A program made the translations under genes and the position numbers. A stretch of 64,000 nt of DNA. It comes from Agelaius tricolor (Eukaryota > Chordata > Aves > Passeriformes > Icteridae). Positions 40,701 through 52,660 of the stretch are shown here, one piece after another (positions within the stretch are counted from its first letter, which is position 1; each line of letters opens with the position of its first letter). Below the pieces are notes generated by a model. The model was not told the origin of the DNA, did no database searches, and worked only from the letters and a program-made list of their open reading frames with translations. Location: assembly GCA_023055355.1 (NCBI GenBank), contig JALJCS010000001.1:93729381-93793380 (forward strand). The letters run 5' to 3'.

Positions 40701-42269
40701 ATGAAGTGAAATATCATAAATTTCAGGACAATGCAAATTACATACATAGGAAAAGTAAGCAAATTGCAAGGTTTTCAGATTACTTCAACCTCCATATGAT
40801 AAAAACAGTAGTAGAAGACTCATTAACATATAACCAGAATTTCAATATTTCAGTATGGTAAAGGTCTTAATGTATCTCAGAGCTATCAAAAATTATATAA
40901 CAAGAAGTTATAATACATATAACAAGACAGTAACTGTTCTATCATAAGGAGTCAATAAAGTAATCAGATATTCAGGATTTCATGCATTAGTTCAGCCCAC
41001 CAGATTGCAGGGAGCAGAATTAAACAGCCCAAAAGAATTTCAAGAGATTTGGGGTATTTTAGGAGTACTCCATAACAGCTTGAAAGAAAAAGTTATTCTC
41101 AAATAGACTGAGTTTGTTTAGAAGAAACCCAATCACAAATTGACTGTGCTGAACACTGTTGTGTGGCAGACAAAAAATGAAAGCAATCTTTAAGTACAGA
41201 CTCTTGAACACAAAACAAAGATGAGAGGGTTAGGAAATATTTGTCCAGTTCCACATTAGTAGTATCAGAGAAGGTAGCAGCATAATGAAAACCAAGTAAT
41301 ACCAAGTATAGCTCTAAGACCTTTGGAAAATATCTGAGTATATATATCTTAAAGAAAAATAAAGCCTTCCTATAAAAAAATTCTAAGTATATTTACCTTT
41401 GAAAATCTCTGTAGTCAATGCTTTTATTATAAGCATTTCAGATGGCCTTCACTGTGAACATAAAAATACTTACAAGAGGCTAAATACAATGCACTGTGCT
41501 ATTAATAAATGCATATTGTTAGACAATAATTCAGTAAAAAGTAGGTTAAATCTTGGCATGATGAATTTCAACATTATCTTTAGAAGTACAAAATTATTGT
41601 AGAAATACTTAAAACTTCATTCTCACGGGGTAAAGGTTAATAAAGCACAAATATGAAGAATCTACAGCATGTGAATCCTAAAAAAAAGTAGTCTAAAAGA
41701 GCAGGTAGTAGTCTAGTTGAGCTGGCTCAACTAAGTGATAATGGCAAGATAAATAGCTACAGACATTTAAAGAAAGGCAATACTGTAGAGAAGCAATAAT
41801 TATGTCTGTGGAAGAATGATTCATCTATAATCACCATCACAGAACTTCATCCCAACTTCCATTAGAATTCAATCAGCACCACTTGCAAGGAAAAAATAAA
41901 TGCACATACTGGAGCCATAAAATAGCTTCTAACCATAGACTCTGTACCACTACCCATTTATTTGCATAAGTGCCTTTAAATCTGAATGTTGTAATACATA
42001 ATGTGAGCAAAAGGGAAAAGGTTTGATGAAGAACTGATGGACAGTATCATCAGCACTATATGTTAAGAGAAACTACTCACAAATTACTTTTCTCCACCTA
42101 TGCTTTTTTCTAATCAGACTCTTTCTCACGTATCACTTGTCAATATATAGGCAAAAAGACTGAGAACTATTTTTATATTGGGAGGGAGAAAGGAGAAAAC
42201 AGAATTATATATAGACAAACACCTTGGCACTTGGGTACTTCCCTTGAAAGTCAAGATGCATAGGAACAA

Positions 42270-42319
42270 AAAACAAGAATTTTTTGTTTCAAAGAAAACA
42301 AGAACTTTTTGCTTCAAAG
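42270..42319 (+). repeat. 25-bp tandem duplication (23/25 identical)
   Basis: Two adjacent 25-base units, 42270-42294 and 42295-42319, beginning aaaacaagaa and ending ttcaaag. They differ at two positions, both T in the first copy and C in the second. Only two copies are present. Confidence 0.95.
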
Positions 42320-45300
42320 TTTTCTTAAAACATAAACAAAGATATCAATAATTAGTTTCTAAAATGGTTCTGTATATAATCTCTTAACTTTAAAAATGTC
42401 TGCCTCCAAGTATGGCTCCAGCGTTCTGCTTCTGGAAGCCAAGCAACAGTCCACAGCACGCTCTAGTAACCTGAAACTACAAGACCAAAAGACACAAGTT
42501 TCTTATGGAAACCGTGACAAAATTAACTGTCATCATGCAAGCAGTACAACTTTAATCATATTTTATAGGTGCAAGATCCATTCAATAAGAAATCCAAGGA
42601 GCAACATGTAAAATGGCAAAAGATCAAGAACAGATAGCCAAGAAACATAAATCTGATCCCAGGATACCTGTGCTACAATTGTACAGTTCAATGCCTGGTG
42701 AGTGTAGTTAATGCATAAAAAACCCACATCAGGGTTGCTGATCTTGATTTTCCTTTTATTCACAGTCCAAATAGATGAAGTAAACTTAAAGGAATGGAAC
42801 AAGCTGGTAGACCTATAGGTCTGCTAGGACATGCTGCCTATTAAGTATAGGACATGAAAGATGTACTACTGAAAATTATTCACTGATGACATCTGACAAA
42901 AATGCCACTTGTGCATTAAGGATAATGCTTCAATACATGCTGGAAACCAAAGCTCCCATCAAGAGCCTCGATGAAAAACAGGCACAGAGTTTGCTCCATC
43001 TGCATTACCCCCTGGTTCCCTCTGTGCAACTCTGTATTTCTTTTGCTCAGATTTGCTCTTTCCAATGAGTAGCAGATGTGTTTGGAGCCTGACAAGCATT
43101 TTTGCTGACCTCCATGAGGGGGTCTGCAGAATCCTTCCTGAAGAGGAGTAAAGTAACACCGAGTGCCCAGAACTACATACATGCCTTCACTTGATTGTAG
43201 CATAGGGTCCTAAAGAAGCAAATTCTGAATTACTATTCTCAACATTTCTTTGCACTAAGGTAGTAACCATTTAGAGACAGTTAAGATGAGTAATTAGGTA
43301 TCATTGTGTATGGCAAATACTTGCCTTCTAAATAATTCAAAAAGGTAAAAATGTGCATTTGCAAATTTTCACTTGCACAGTTAAAATGGCAGATTGCTAC
43401 TGATCGGTTCAACATTTAAATTAACATTCTTGCCTCAGTTCAGGGTGAAAAAGCTACAGTAACTTGCACAATCCTTTAAGAGTACTCAATCCTGAGCTAG
43501 ATTTCCTACTTCCAGTAACACATATTTTTCAGTATAAAAAACACTACATCTACAGAATTTTACCCTGAATGTGACCAATGAAGCACTGGGAAGTGTGCCA
43601 TGGACTTTTTAATCAATACCACACCACCCAGCAGTTTATACACAGGAAAGTCCACACAGCCTAATCTATTCAACGTGTCCAAGCAAATCTGTTAAGTATA
43701 GTGAAGGAAATAAAACTTCTGTTTGAAAATTTCATTTCTGAAAGGGAGAAAAAGTGTTTTTAAACAGTTTTGTGGCTTATAAATAACCAATTTTATAGAC
43801 ATTTCATATATCACTCATGTTTCAGTTTTCTGAGCAGTGTCCTTCATGGCAGCTTATTCTTTCAATAATAACACAGCAAATCAATCAAGTAGTGGAAAAG
43901 TGTTACCTGTCTGGATTAGGAACTGACATCTTTGCTGTGGCTGCACTAAATGCAGATGTCTGCATGCACATGCAACAGCTGAGGAGTCAGCAGAGCATTT
44001 AAGGCTTCTTTATCAGCAGGATATGTTGAGAAACACATTAATTTCATGCATTCATGTTTACAGGTGAAGGTATAATGGGAAAAAATCACTCCTGATCCAC
44101 ATGAATAAAATACACAGATACAGGATGATGTCAGAATAAGCACAGGGAAAGCATTCTCTCCCTCAAAAAAATAAAAAAAAATCAACTCTATGGACAGCTA
44201 GCTCACCTCTTTTTGAGTTATAACTGCTTACCACTTATACTCTAATCCTAGTGAATAAAACAAGAGCTATAGTCAGAAATCAGTCAAGATTGTCAAAGTA
44301 AACAAAAGATCTAACAAATTTCTCACTGACCACAATAACATTGTGCTTTGAAAACTCATACATAGACAAGATGCTCAGTAATCTAAGGGCAGCCTTTGCT
44401 GTTACACTTCCTAAGGAAGCAGCTAAGGCAGCACATAGTCTTTGAACAAGCTTGTGTCAATTTTTTGACACATAACAAAACTTTTTAAGCTGGTTTATAC
44501 AGCTACATATTGGGAGTTGATGCTGAGTTTACTTTCAATCCTGCAGGGAAAAAGCACACGTTTGCTTTTGCTCCATTTTTCATTTAGAAGCAATATCCTG
44601 GGAAACCTGTGCATGTACAATCTGTACAATCTACCCCATTTTTCTTGTGAAAGACCTAAGAAAGATTACAGATCAGCGTGCATTTTAATGTACAGAAATG
44701 TATGCTAAACACACAGATTCTTTACTTTTATCCTAGTAAAAATGTCGGATATTTTTTAAACAGCCCAACTACTTATGTCCTTTATGTCAGCAGCAGGTGT
44801 CATTTCTCAGGTGCAAAATTAGAGTTCAATTTGCCTCACCTAACTTCAGGAAAATTACAGTTTCCCTTTTTTTAAAAAGGCCAAACTTTTAAACCATGAC
44901 ATTTCCAGAGGCCAATTTATCTCATGAAAAAAACAGACTGCTGATGCAGTTGTGGAAGTATCCTTTCTCTAGAATAGCCTTATGAGCTCCTGTAACTTCA
45001 TTTCTCTTTCATTTCTCCTTCTTAGACATCTGAAGATCAACAAAAGAAAAATCTAGCCCCTGTTTGCATGTTGACCTATTCCAGGAATTGCACCAAAAAG
45101 TTTCAATAACTGCTGGGATCCATTAGAAGTCCATGGTAGTCTGCTCCAGGCAGGTGCAAGCTCATCTCCTCATGCAGATGACAAATGCTAACCTATTTCA
45201 AAACTGAGAAGAATCTCAAAATCTTAAAAATGCAAAGAAAATATCAGTAAAATTAGGCAGCAATTTTTATTTATGCTCACTGTATTTATTCTTTATGTTT

Positions 45301-46589
45301 ATTTATGTTTCTCTCAGAGATATTTATTCACAAACGTGCTCATAGGAGCAATGCAAAGTCAAACAGATGCTTAACTTGGCTAGAAGAGGCCTCTGCTGGC
45401 AGTTGTGAAGTACAACTTCTCATAGTTCTAGGAAATATGCATTTTGAGGACATAATTTTCTGTATTGAAAAAGCTACAAAAAGCAGACCAAACAGTTAGA
45501 TGTGCAGTGAAAATCTATATATTAGTGCTCATCTCCAAAGCACTAACAGTTTCAGCCCATCCCTCTTCATGGCTACACCACAGCTGTCAAATTAAAGTTG
45601 CATGTATTTCCAGCTAAGACTAAAATGACAGCCTTTACTGATCATAAAGGACACCACTCCCAGCAGTGAAACTGAGGGATGTATTTTTACAGCAAAACCC
45701 AAAGTCCTGGTCTCCAACACCACACAGAACTCCCATCAACCATGGACCATGCATTCCAGCACCAGCAGAAAAGCAATAAGGTTACAGCATATTATGTGCA
45801 CCACCATCTGCATCCAACAGGACAGACAACAGACACATTTCAAACACACATGTGAGACAAGGAAAAACAAAAAACTGGCTTGATGTTTATGAGTCCTGAC
45901 ACAAGTAATAGTCAGCAACAAATAGTCAGACCTGTAACAGCTGATAATTTGCTTATTGGTTGGACTGGAGTAAAAGTAATTCCATTATCATTTAAGAGCT
46001 CACAGAGAGAACATAAGCAGACCAATGGACAGCTGAGGACTTTCTCTGGAATGGCCAACTTTTCTATTTATCTTTTGGACCTTGACCCTGGCATCTCAGG
46101 ATGGGAATAACAAGTCACGTTACCCAAACTGATGCTGTAAGCCACTGTTGACTACAACAGCTGCCACAAGCAATTCCTCTTGGGATGAGACTAGAGCAAG
46201 CAGCTAGAACTGTGGTTCCACTCATCTGTTTACACAAGTAATTACCTTAAAAACTGTCCAGGATGCAAATTAAATTAAAAAGTTTCAGTGTTACATAATG
46301 CAACCAACTAATGCACAAATGCAAACCACAAATTATTTTCAGCTGAGCAAAACAGACAAGATCTAAAGAAGAAGAGAATATTTCTCCCATCAGACCAGCC
46401 AGCATACAGCCAAACTAACATAACAGCAATGCTAACTAAAAACATTTACTGTTTGGTATTTATTATAATAAACAGCTGAACTGCCTAGCCAACAGGCACT
46501 ATACTTTTTTTTAAATGATTCTCTTAATTCTTAATAGTAAACATATTAACAGATTTAAAACAACAGGTCCATCTATTCCATCTTTTAGA

Positions 46590-46998
46590 GATATGGGAAA
46601 GCTCTCCTACAAGGAAACACTAAGAATTGGCATTGTTCAGCCTGGAAAAAAGGTTTTGGGGTGACCTAATTGCAGCCTTCCTGTATCTGAAGGGATCCTA
46701 CAATAAAGATGGAGAGAGACTTTCTACAAGAGCATGTAGTGACAGAACAAGGGGGAAGAACTTCAAACTGAGAGAAGTGTTAGATTAGATATTAGGGAAA
46801 AAAAAACACCTTCATTGCAAGGGCAGTGAGGCACTGAACAAGCTGCCCAGAGAAGCTGTGGATGCCCCAGCCCTGAAAGTTCAAGGCCAGCCTGGATGGG
46901 ACTCTGAGCAACCTGATCTAATAAAAGATGTCCCTGTCTATGTCAGGGGACTTGAAACTACATGATCTTTAAAGTCCTTTTGGACCCAAACCATTCTA
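46590..46998 (+). mobile_element. CR1 LINE 3'-end fragment
   Basis: Plus-strand CR1: cattgttcagcctggaaaaa, tgacctaattgcagccttcc, tatctgaagggatcctacaa, gacagaacaagggggaagaa, tgcccagagaagctgtggat, ttcaaggccagcctggatgg. It ends in the 3' consensus acccaaaccattctatggta. One terminal octamer-like motif remains. It is antisense to BCKDHB in intron 8, about 1.7 kb from exon 8, 5'-truncated and moderately diverged. Confidence 0.93.
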
Positions 46999-47634
46999 TG
47001 GTACTTTTATTTATGCTACAGTTACCTTAAAAGATGTTCAGGACAGAACATGAGCCAAAAATCTTCATGGAGCATCCAAATTTAAAGATCATATTTGTAA
47101 AATATTGAACAACTAAAACTCTGCACTTCCTCTGCACAGCTACATTTTTTCCTGATGGTGTTTCAGTGCAAGTCCAACCCAACAAAACAGATTTAATTGC
47201 TCTTTCAAAGAGATACTGTTTTCAAAGAATGACAGCTCAAATCTTCAAAGAAGGAAAAAAGAATTATCAAAAAAAAAAAATCATTTTACTTGTCCAGAAG
47301 AGATTGTAAAGGATTTATTATGGCCAAAATTTCACTTCATATTGATGACACATAACTCAACACATTTCATTTTTTACAGTTAGAAAGTATATCCAAGTAA
47401 CAAGAAATACACTTCAAACAAAAAAATGAAAACACTTCAATGAAGAAGATCAAATTTTATGAGGCAACTCATAGCTACACATATAAGTACACAATTTGTA
47501 ATACTTCCACAACCAGACAGCAGAACGCTGCCAATAGCAAATGCACAACATGGATCTTTCCTCCCATAATCTATTCCATCCCATCCCACTGGCAGCCCCT
47601 CAGATAAATAAAACTGAGGAGAAATACAAGCTTT

Positions 47635-47690
47635 GCCATAGAGTAGCAGACCAATGGCCCATCTTTCCCTTATCATACTTAATGTGTTTA
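47635..47690 (+). repeat. Possible second copy of the agaccaat repeat
   Basis: The stretch gagtagcagaccaatggccc followed by atctttcccttatcatact matches the same remembered core as the segment near 21900. It may instead be a chance resemblance, because only about 20 bases align convincingly. Confidence 0.3.
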
Positions 47691-48697
47691 TATGTTACCT
47701 GACCAGAAGCAAGGCCCTTACTGAGCAAACACAGGATGACAGAGCACTTGTCTACACAATTAAGATATTCCAAGGATATAGAGTCAGATATGTGCCTGAT
47801 CTGTCCTATTTAAACATCTGTACAATCTGAGTTAGCTGTACATGACACCATATTGCCTTAAATTAGAAACTGCAGGCAGAGAAAGTATTTGATGGAATCA
47901 CACACCTTTTTCCAAGCCCATGGCTGCTCTCATCCCTGTGGTTAACTCAGTACACTATAGTTACTAGGCCTGAGTTAAGAAAGCTGCAGACATCTCTCAA
48001 TCTTCTGAATAATTTGTTTAGGAGCATAAAATGAGCAAGTCAACCCAGCTTGAATTAGGACCCAAGGAGTTGTTAGCCATGGTCCTGCAGGGCTGTGGAT
48101 TTGCCAGACTAAGGAAACTCTCAGCTCTAGCAGAAGCAGTAAGTGTTCTGTTAGTGACATCAAAGACTTCCACAAAGAAGAAAAGGACTTTCCAGTACCC
48201 AGGAATTTCAAACTAGGTAGTCTGAGAAGAATTAATGCTGCTTTTTCTCCCCAACTCAAGAATTCATATACCTTAAATCAAAACATTTATTTCTAAAAAT
48301 ACAGATAAACAACACTAAGGCACATTACTGCAGACCAATAACTAGATGAAGATCTTAATGTAAAATAGCAAGAAAAAGAAAATATAAAGATTTTCCCAAC
48401 TCAGCAGGGATGTCAGAAAGACAAAGACTAAGAAATTGTGGAAAAGCAATTTTCAGGTGGAAGTCTGATTAAATCATACCCTCTGCTTGAAAGTAAAGAA
48501 CATGTACTCTGACATTATTTTGAGCCCTGAAACATAATTCTCTTTCAATGCTAAAGTAAATGTCTGGTCCATGTAATGTGCATGTACTCTGCATTTATGA
48601 TACAGAACAAAAATACAGAATATATACAAAGAAAAAAACATAGGTCTTTTTAAAACAACCTAGGTTGTTTTTAAATGAATATGTATCATTTCCTTAC

Positions 48698-48808
48698 CTT
48701 GCAAACAGTCTCTGTATCCCATGGTAAGATGGTTCTCAGATCAATAACTTCACAGGACACACCAAGCTTTTCTTGAGCCATTGCTGCCACCTCTTTAATC
48801 ACATGTAC
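48698..48808 (-). CDS. BCKDHB: BCKDHB coding exon 8 (E1-beta residues 281-317)
   Basis: Exon of 111 bp (37 codons, phase 0 to 0) beginning [20 protein letters not shown] and ending [13 protein letters not shown]. It is part of the C-terminal domain that forms the beta-beta' interface and helps contact the E2 core. The [12 protein letters not shown] block is near-invariant in animal E1-beta. The end of the exon varies more: DTETVCK here, against DVDTICK in the human protein as I recall it. The acceptor is TTTTTTCAG|GTAC, followed by an exon that starts with GT. The donor, AAG|GTAAGG, is the strongest of the six. Intron 7 separating it from exon 7 is 2.1 kb. Confidence 0.95.
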
Positions 48809-50913
48809 CTGAAAAAACAATGTATCATCACCAAATAATCTGAATTATGCAAATTGCTCTAAATTATACATCTGGAATACAAGCAGTAATTTAACACATC
48901 ACCTGCACGTTGAGCGGGGATGTTTCTATTCAATAATAACCATTTAGTATTTAGTGCATTCTTCTTATTTAGTACCAAATTATTCCCAGTATTTTAGCAC
49001 CACTCCAAAAACTCAATTCACTGAAGAACCACTGAGAACAAAATTTGCTTTCTAGAGAAGTGTCTTTCAGTGAAAAGTACCAGTCCTCACTATTTTTTTT
49101 AATTAGTTTGAATGAGTTTTGGAAGATTTTTGTTAGGATTGTAACTAAGCTAATACCCAAATACATCAGAGTAATGTATTTTAATGTAGCAGTCCCATGC
49201 AATCCTGCAAGAAGCATTAAATACATTCAGAAATGCTACACTCCACTACATCTGATCTTAGCCAAAAAGCCAAGAAACAGTTCTAGTAGCCCCAGTAACT
49301 GCTCTAACTTACTGAAACATAGCCAAGTGATCATCTCCAAAGCATTATCTTATGAAGTGCTAGGAGAAAAAGCGATTACTACAACCTGTAAATATCCAGT
49401 CCTGATCCCCACAGTCAAAGCATATAGCAGTAGCACGACATTAGAAGCACTTATTGCTCTTCCAACACATAGTTGAACACCAACAATACAAATGCTGCAT
49501 TACCTGATTACTACAATTAACATTTTATTAAAACAAAAAAGTATTCTTCTCTAGCAGGAGGCTATCACTGAACAGGAATACAGATTATTGCCTATCCACC
49601 AGTCAAGGAACCTATTTAGTAGTAGTGAATCACAGTAGATATAAATCATCCACATCTACACCCATCCTTTACATAAGGTGTATTATGCTAAGAACAGAAA
49701 AGAAAGTAATACTCTACACATTCAAAACTGTATCTTGACATTAGGTTATAATACACTTTTCAGCAAAATGAATCTCAAGCATTGGTTTCCCTAAAACAAA
49801 TATTTGCAAGCACATGCTCCAATATGGAAAATGAGAACTGTTACAACTCAGATTATCCTCCACAAATATCTCAGCAAGAAGCATTTGCTCATGAGATATG
49901 TGGGTAGAAAAATTTCAATATGATGTTGCCAATAAACTCTGGTGCTCTCTTTATTGTTAGAATATTTCACAATACAGATTTGCATTGTGGCAAATGACCT
50001 CCATCAAGCAACTCCTAGGCTTAGCTAAGAGGTTGAAGCCAAGGACCATCCCCACTAATCAATTTGGATGAAGTCATCTTCATCTTGAAGGCAACAGAAA
50101 TTTAGCAACCTGGACATGGTCAGGCAGTGTCAGCTGCCTGAAGGTCAGAGGGCATTAATAAATCCTACACAGACCCCAACAACAACAAAAAGCACAAACC
50201 CAGAGATCAGGTCAAAACCCTTTTGTTACAAAAGTTGTAAAATCCTCTCCTCTGAAAGCTTCTCAGATACAACTAGGCCAAGAAGACAGTAACTTCTGAT
50301 TAGTCCACACTAGACTCAAATTTCTTTTCTGTAATTCTGGATGAATTGAAGGTGTATTTTCTTAACAGCTTTTTCAGTATTTGCATATTTTCATCAGGGG
50401 GGCAGGGGAGGGTTGCCAATGATGTTCCTGAACAGCTTTGAAATGTAACTGTTAGAATCAAACCTATACCAATCCCTACTTATATTAAATGCCCCATGGA
50501 TTTTTAACTTTCAACAAAGAGACCCAAGGTTCTTTAAATCATGCAGTGAAGATCTATACTTTTCTTTCAGCATACCATTTTGAACTTTTCTTTCCCACTA
50601 CCTTCCTCAGAGTTACATCTCACTGCCCCATTCTTAAATCTATAATTTTCATAATCATAAAAAAATCATTAGCCTGATGCACAGGTACCTGTTCTACACT
50701 TCCAGAGTCATCTTCAACCAAAAATGGGTAAAAACTTACACAACAAAAACAGGTTTCATAGCAATTTAAACACTGGCAAACATTCACCCCAGCATATAGT
50801 GATGGAAGACACACACATTTTAATGTCTGGCACTTGAGTTTGAATGCAAACACCACCTACCCCCTAGCCCAGGCTTTGCTGGGTGGCAAATAGCTTGTAA
50901 GAGAGTTACTGAC
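48809..50913 (-). other. BCKDHB intron 7 (2.1 kb)
   Basis: Short intron between exons 7 and 8. Apart from the U2 snRNA-like fragment near 49245-49282, I recognise nothing in it. A plus-strand open frame of 143 codons (49045-49476) runs across that fragment and has no recognisable protein similarity. Confidence 0.9.
49245..49282 (-). pseudogene. U2 snRNA 5'-end fragment (truncated pseudogene)
   Basis: Read on the minus strand, tttcttggctttttggctaa followed by gatcagatgtagt aligns with the first ~33 bases of U2 snRNA (cttctcggccttttggctaa, then gatcaagtgtagt) with only a few differences. The similarity stops after the gtgtagt block; the branch-point-recognition segment and the rest of U2 are absent, so it cannot be a working gene. 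Short 5' U2 fragments of this kind usually arise by reverse transcription and LINE-mediated insertion. No clear poly-A tail or target-site duplication was seen by eye. Confidence 0.65.
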
Positions 50914-51011
50914 CTGAGTGCCCCAAGCAACCATTGTCACATCACTGCCCGTCTGCAGCACCTCGGCTTGAGACAGTGGAATGTTGTAGGGCTCTACAGG
51001 AACTTGTTCCA
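50914..51011 (-). CDS. BCKDHB: BCKDHB coding exon 7 (E1-beta residues 248-280)
   Basis: Exon of 98 bp completing the codon split by intron 6 and ending in phase 0. It encodes [19 protein letters not shown] and then [13 protein letters not shown]. This is the start of the C-terminal transketolase-like domain; the [10 protein letters not shown] strand is characteristic of E1-beta subunits and related 2-oxoacid dehydrogenase beta chains. Several substitutions relative to the remembered human protein (for example Glu-Val to Gln-Val near the start, and Glu-Gly to Thr-Gly before SDVT) mark it as a diverged but intact orthologue. The acceptor is CTTTTTTCAG|TGG and the donor CAG|GTCAGT. A CR1 fragment sits about 135 bp upstream of the acceptor. 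Confidence 0.95.
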
Positions 51012-51146
51012 CTGAAAAAAGAGAAATAGGGGAGAATAAGTATTAGATTCCTTTATTAGTCAATATTATCCCATAAAAACATACAGTAAAATGTTTCTTC
51101 ACTGTTAGAGCCATCTAAAATAATAGACTAAAATTTCACTGAGTAT

Positions 51147-51419
51147 GTTACTGGTGCCCAGTGACAGGATTAGGAGCAATGACCATAAACAAAAACAGAA
51201 AAAGCTTCACCTCAATATGAGGAAAAAACTTAATGTTGAGGGTGGCAGAGCACTGAAAAGGCTGCCCAGGGAGGTTGTGGGGTCTCCCTCTCTGGAGAAA
51301 TTCAAAACCCACCTGGATGTGTTCCTGTGTCACCTGCTCTAGGTGACCCTGCCTTGACTGAGGGGTTGAACTGGATGATCTCCAGAGGTCCCTTCCATCC
51401 CTAACAACTGTGCAATTTT
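51147..51419 (+). mobile_element. CR1 LINE 3'-end fragment near exon 7
   Basis: Plus-strand CR1 3' region: ggtgcccagtgacaggatta, cttcacctcaatatgaggaa, ggtggcagagcactgaaaag, gctgcccagggaggttgtgg, ctctctggagaaattcaaaa, acccacctggatgtgttcct, aactggatgatctccagagg, tcccttccatccctaacaac. The terminal octamers have decayed. It is antisense to BCKDHB and lies about 135 bp upstream of the exon 7 acceptor. Confidence 0.95.
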
Positions 51420-52589
51420 ATTAGCATTAGACCAAAATAACTGAGTATTAGCATTCACTTCAAAGGTTTAGCTGCACTTCAAATTCTTTTTAATTAGACT
51501 CTTACAAATATGTTCAGTGTAGAGTTAAATTTCTGTTATATACCACAACAAGATTATGCATATATACACATGCAAAAGATAGTAATAAGTTCTGACATAC
51601 ATCCAGTCAAAATGTCAGCATCAGATTTGGAAATGGACACTGCTACAGTTGATTAAAAAACTCAAGTAACCACTAATTGATCAGAATTCTTGATTATTCT
51701 AGTAATCATCAGAAGAGTCTTGAAAGTATACTTTAATACTCAGACAAGAAGGATCATCTGTCCCAGCATCCTCCTGATGCTCCAAATATGGTGCTCTGCA
51801 GTTTTATGTTTAAATTGAGGTAAAAGGTTTTCAGAACCTACATAGGGAATGTCAGCAAGAACTTCTGATTATAGCAGTTTTAAATAAATCTAAATATTTT
51901 TCCTTTAAAAAATGTTACCTAGTCACCAAAAATACACAACAATTCAAGAGATAAGGCAAGAATTAGGCATCTTGTCTTCTCCTAAGACATTTAACATAGC
52001 TCCATTCAAGACTCATTTACGAGTATTGAGCTGGAAAAATGTTAGGTTAGGTCAGTTGTGCTAGTTTTGAATCAGTGCTCCAATGCACTATACATTGACT
52101 GGTTTAATGACTAAAACTATGATTAAAGACATCCATATATAATATTTTAGAAGAAATACTGCTTTTGATCTAAAGATGAACTTGTCTATGCATCAGCAAG
52201 CCAAATAATACTTCTTGAAACATATTCTCATGAAAAGTAGAAAAAAATAAATCTTCTAAATACACAGAAACAATATATAAAGAAAACACTCTTCCTTTTT
52301 TTGTTAACATATTTCATAGCTCATAAAATACTTATTGAGTTCCTGCTGAACAAAATTGCTTCTTGAAGTAACAATGAACAATCTCCATGAGTGATAGCAG
52401 TAGTGAAGTGGTTAGGATTTTTCCTTCCCTGTTATGGTAAAGACAACACAAGTAGAATGACCTAGGTTTCTTCCTGGCTTACAAGTTCCAAATGTAACTT
52501 CAAAAAAATAAAATAGCAAATAATTTTCAATCCTGGCAGACAATTTTCTTTTTTCTTGTTGATAATGATCTATAAACACCACGTATATT

Positions 52590-52660
52590 ACAGAACCAGA
52601 GAATGGCTGAGGTAGGAAGTGACCTCTGGAGATCACCTAGTACAAGCATCCTGCTCTGTA
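52590..52660 (-). mobile_element. CR1 LINE 3'-terminal stub
   Basis: About 70 bases on the plus strand, including agagaatggctgaggtagga and gacctctggagatcacctag, then tacaagcatcctgctct. These are the complement of the extreme 3' end of a CR1 copy, strongly 5'-truncated. It is related to the element at 51147-51419 but in the opposite orientation. Confidence 0.85.

Larger units (their letters stand above)
20191..48697 (-). other. BCKDHB intron 8 (28.5 kb)
   Basis: The largest complete intron in the window. It contains CR1 fragments at about 22600-22840, 28560-28870, 29145-29755 and 46590-46998. It also holds a perfect 16-bp hairpin at 34495-34531, tandem duplications at 27124-27155 and 42270-42319, a compound repeat at 37695-37748 and two short segments that may belong to one old interspersed repeat (about 21899-21960 and 47635-47690). 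No exon-like open segment with splice sites and recognisable protein similarity was found on either strand. The rest is AT-rich and unremarkable to the eye. Confidence 0.85.

Noticed and set aside
44454..44471. Short palindrome gtgtcaa-tttt-ttgacac
   Set aside because: A 7-bp stem is expected by chance many times in 64 kb.
49045..49476. 143-codon plus-strand open frame in intron 7
   Set aside because: It crosses the U2-like fragment, shows no protein family features and lies antisense in an intron; most likely chance.
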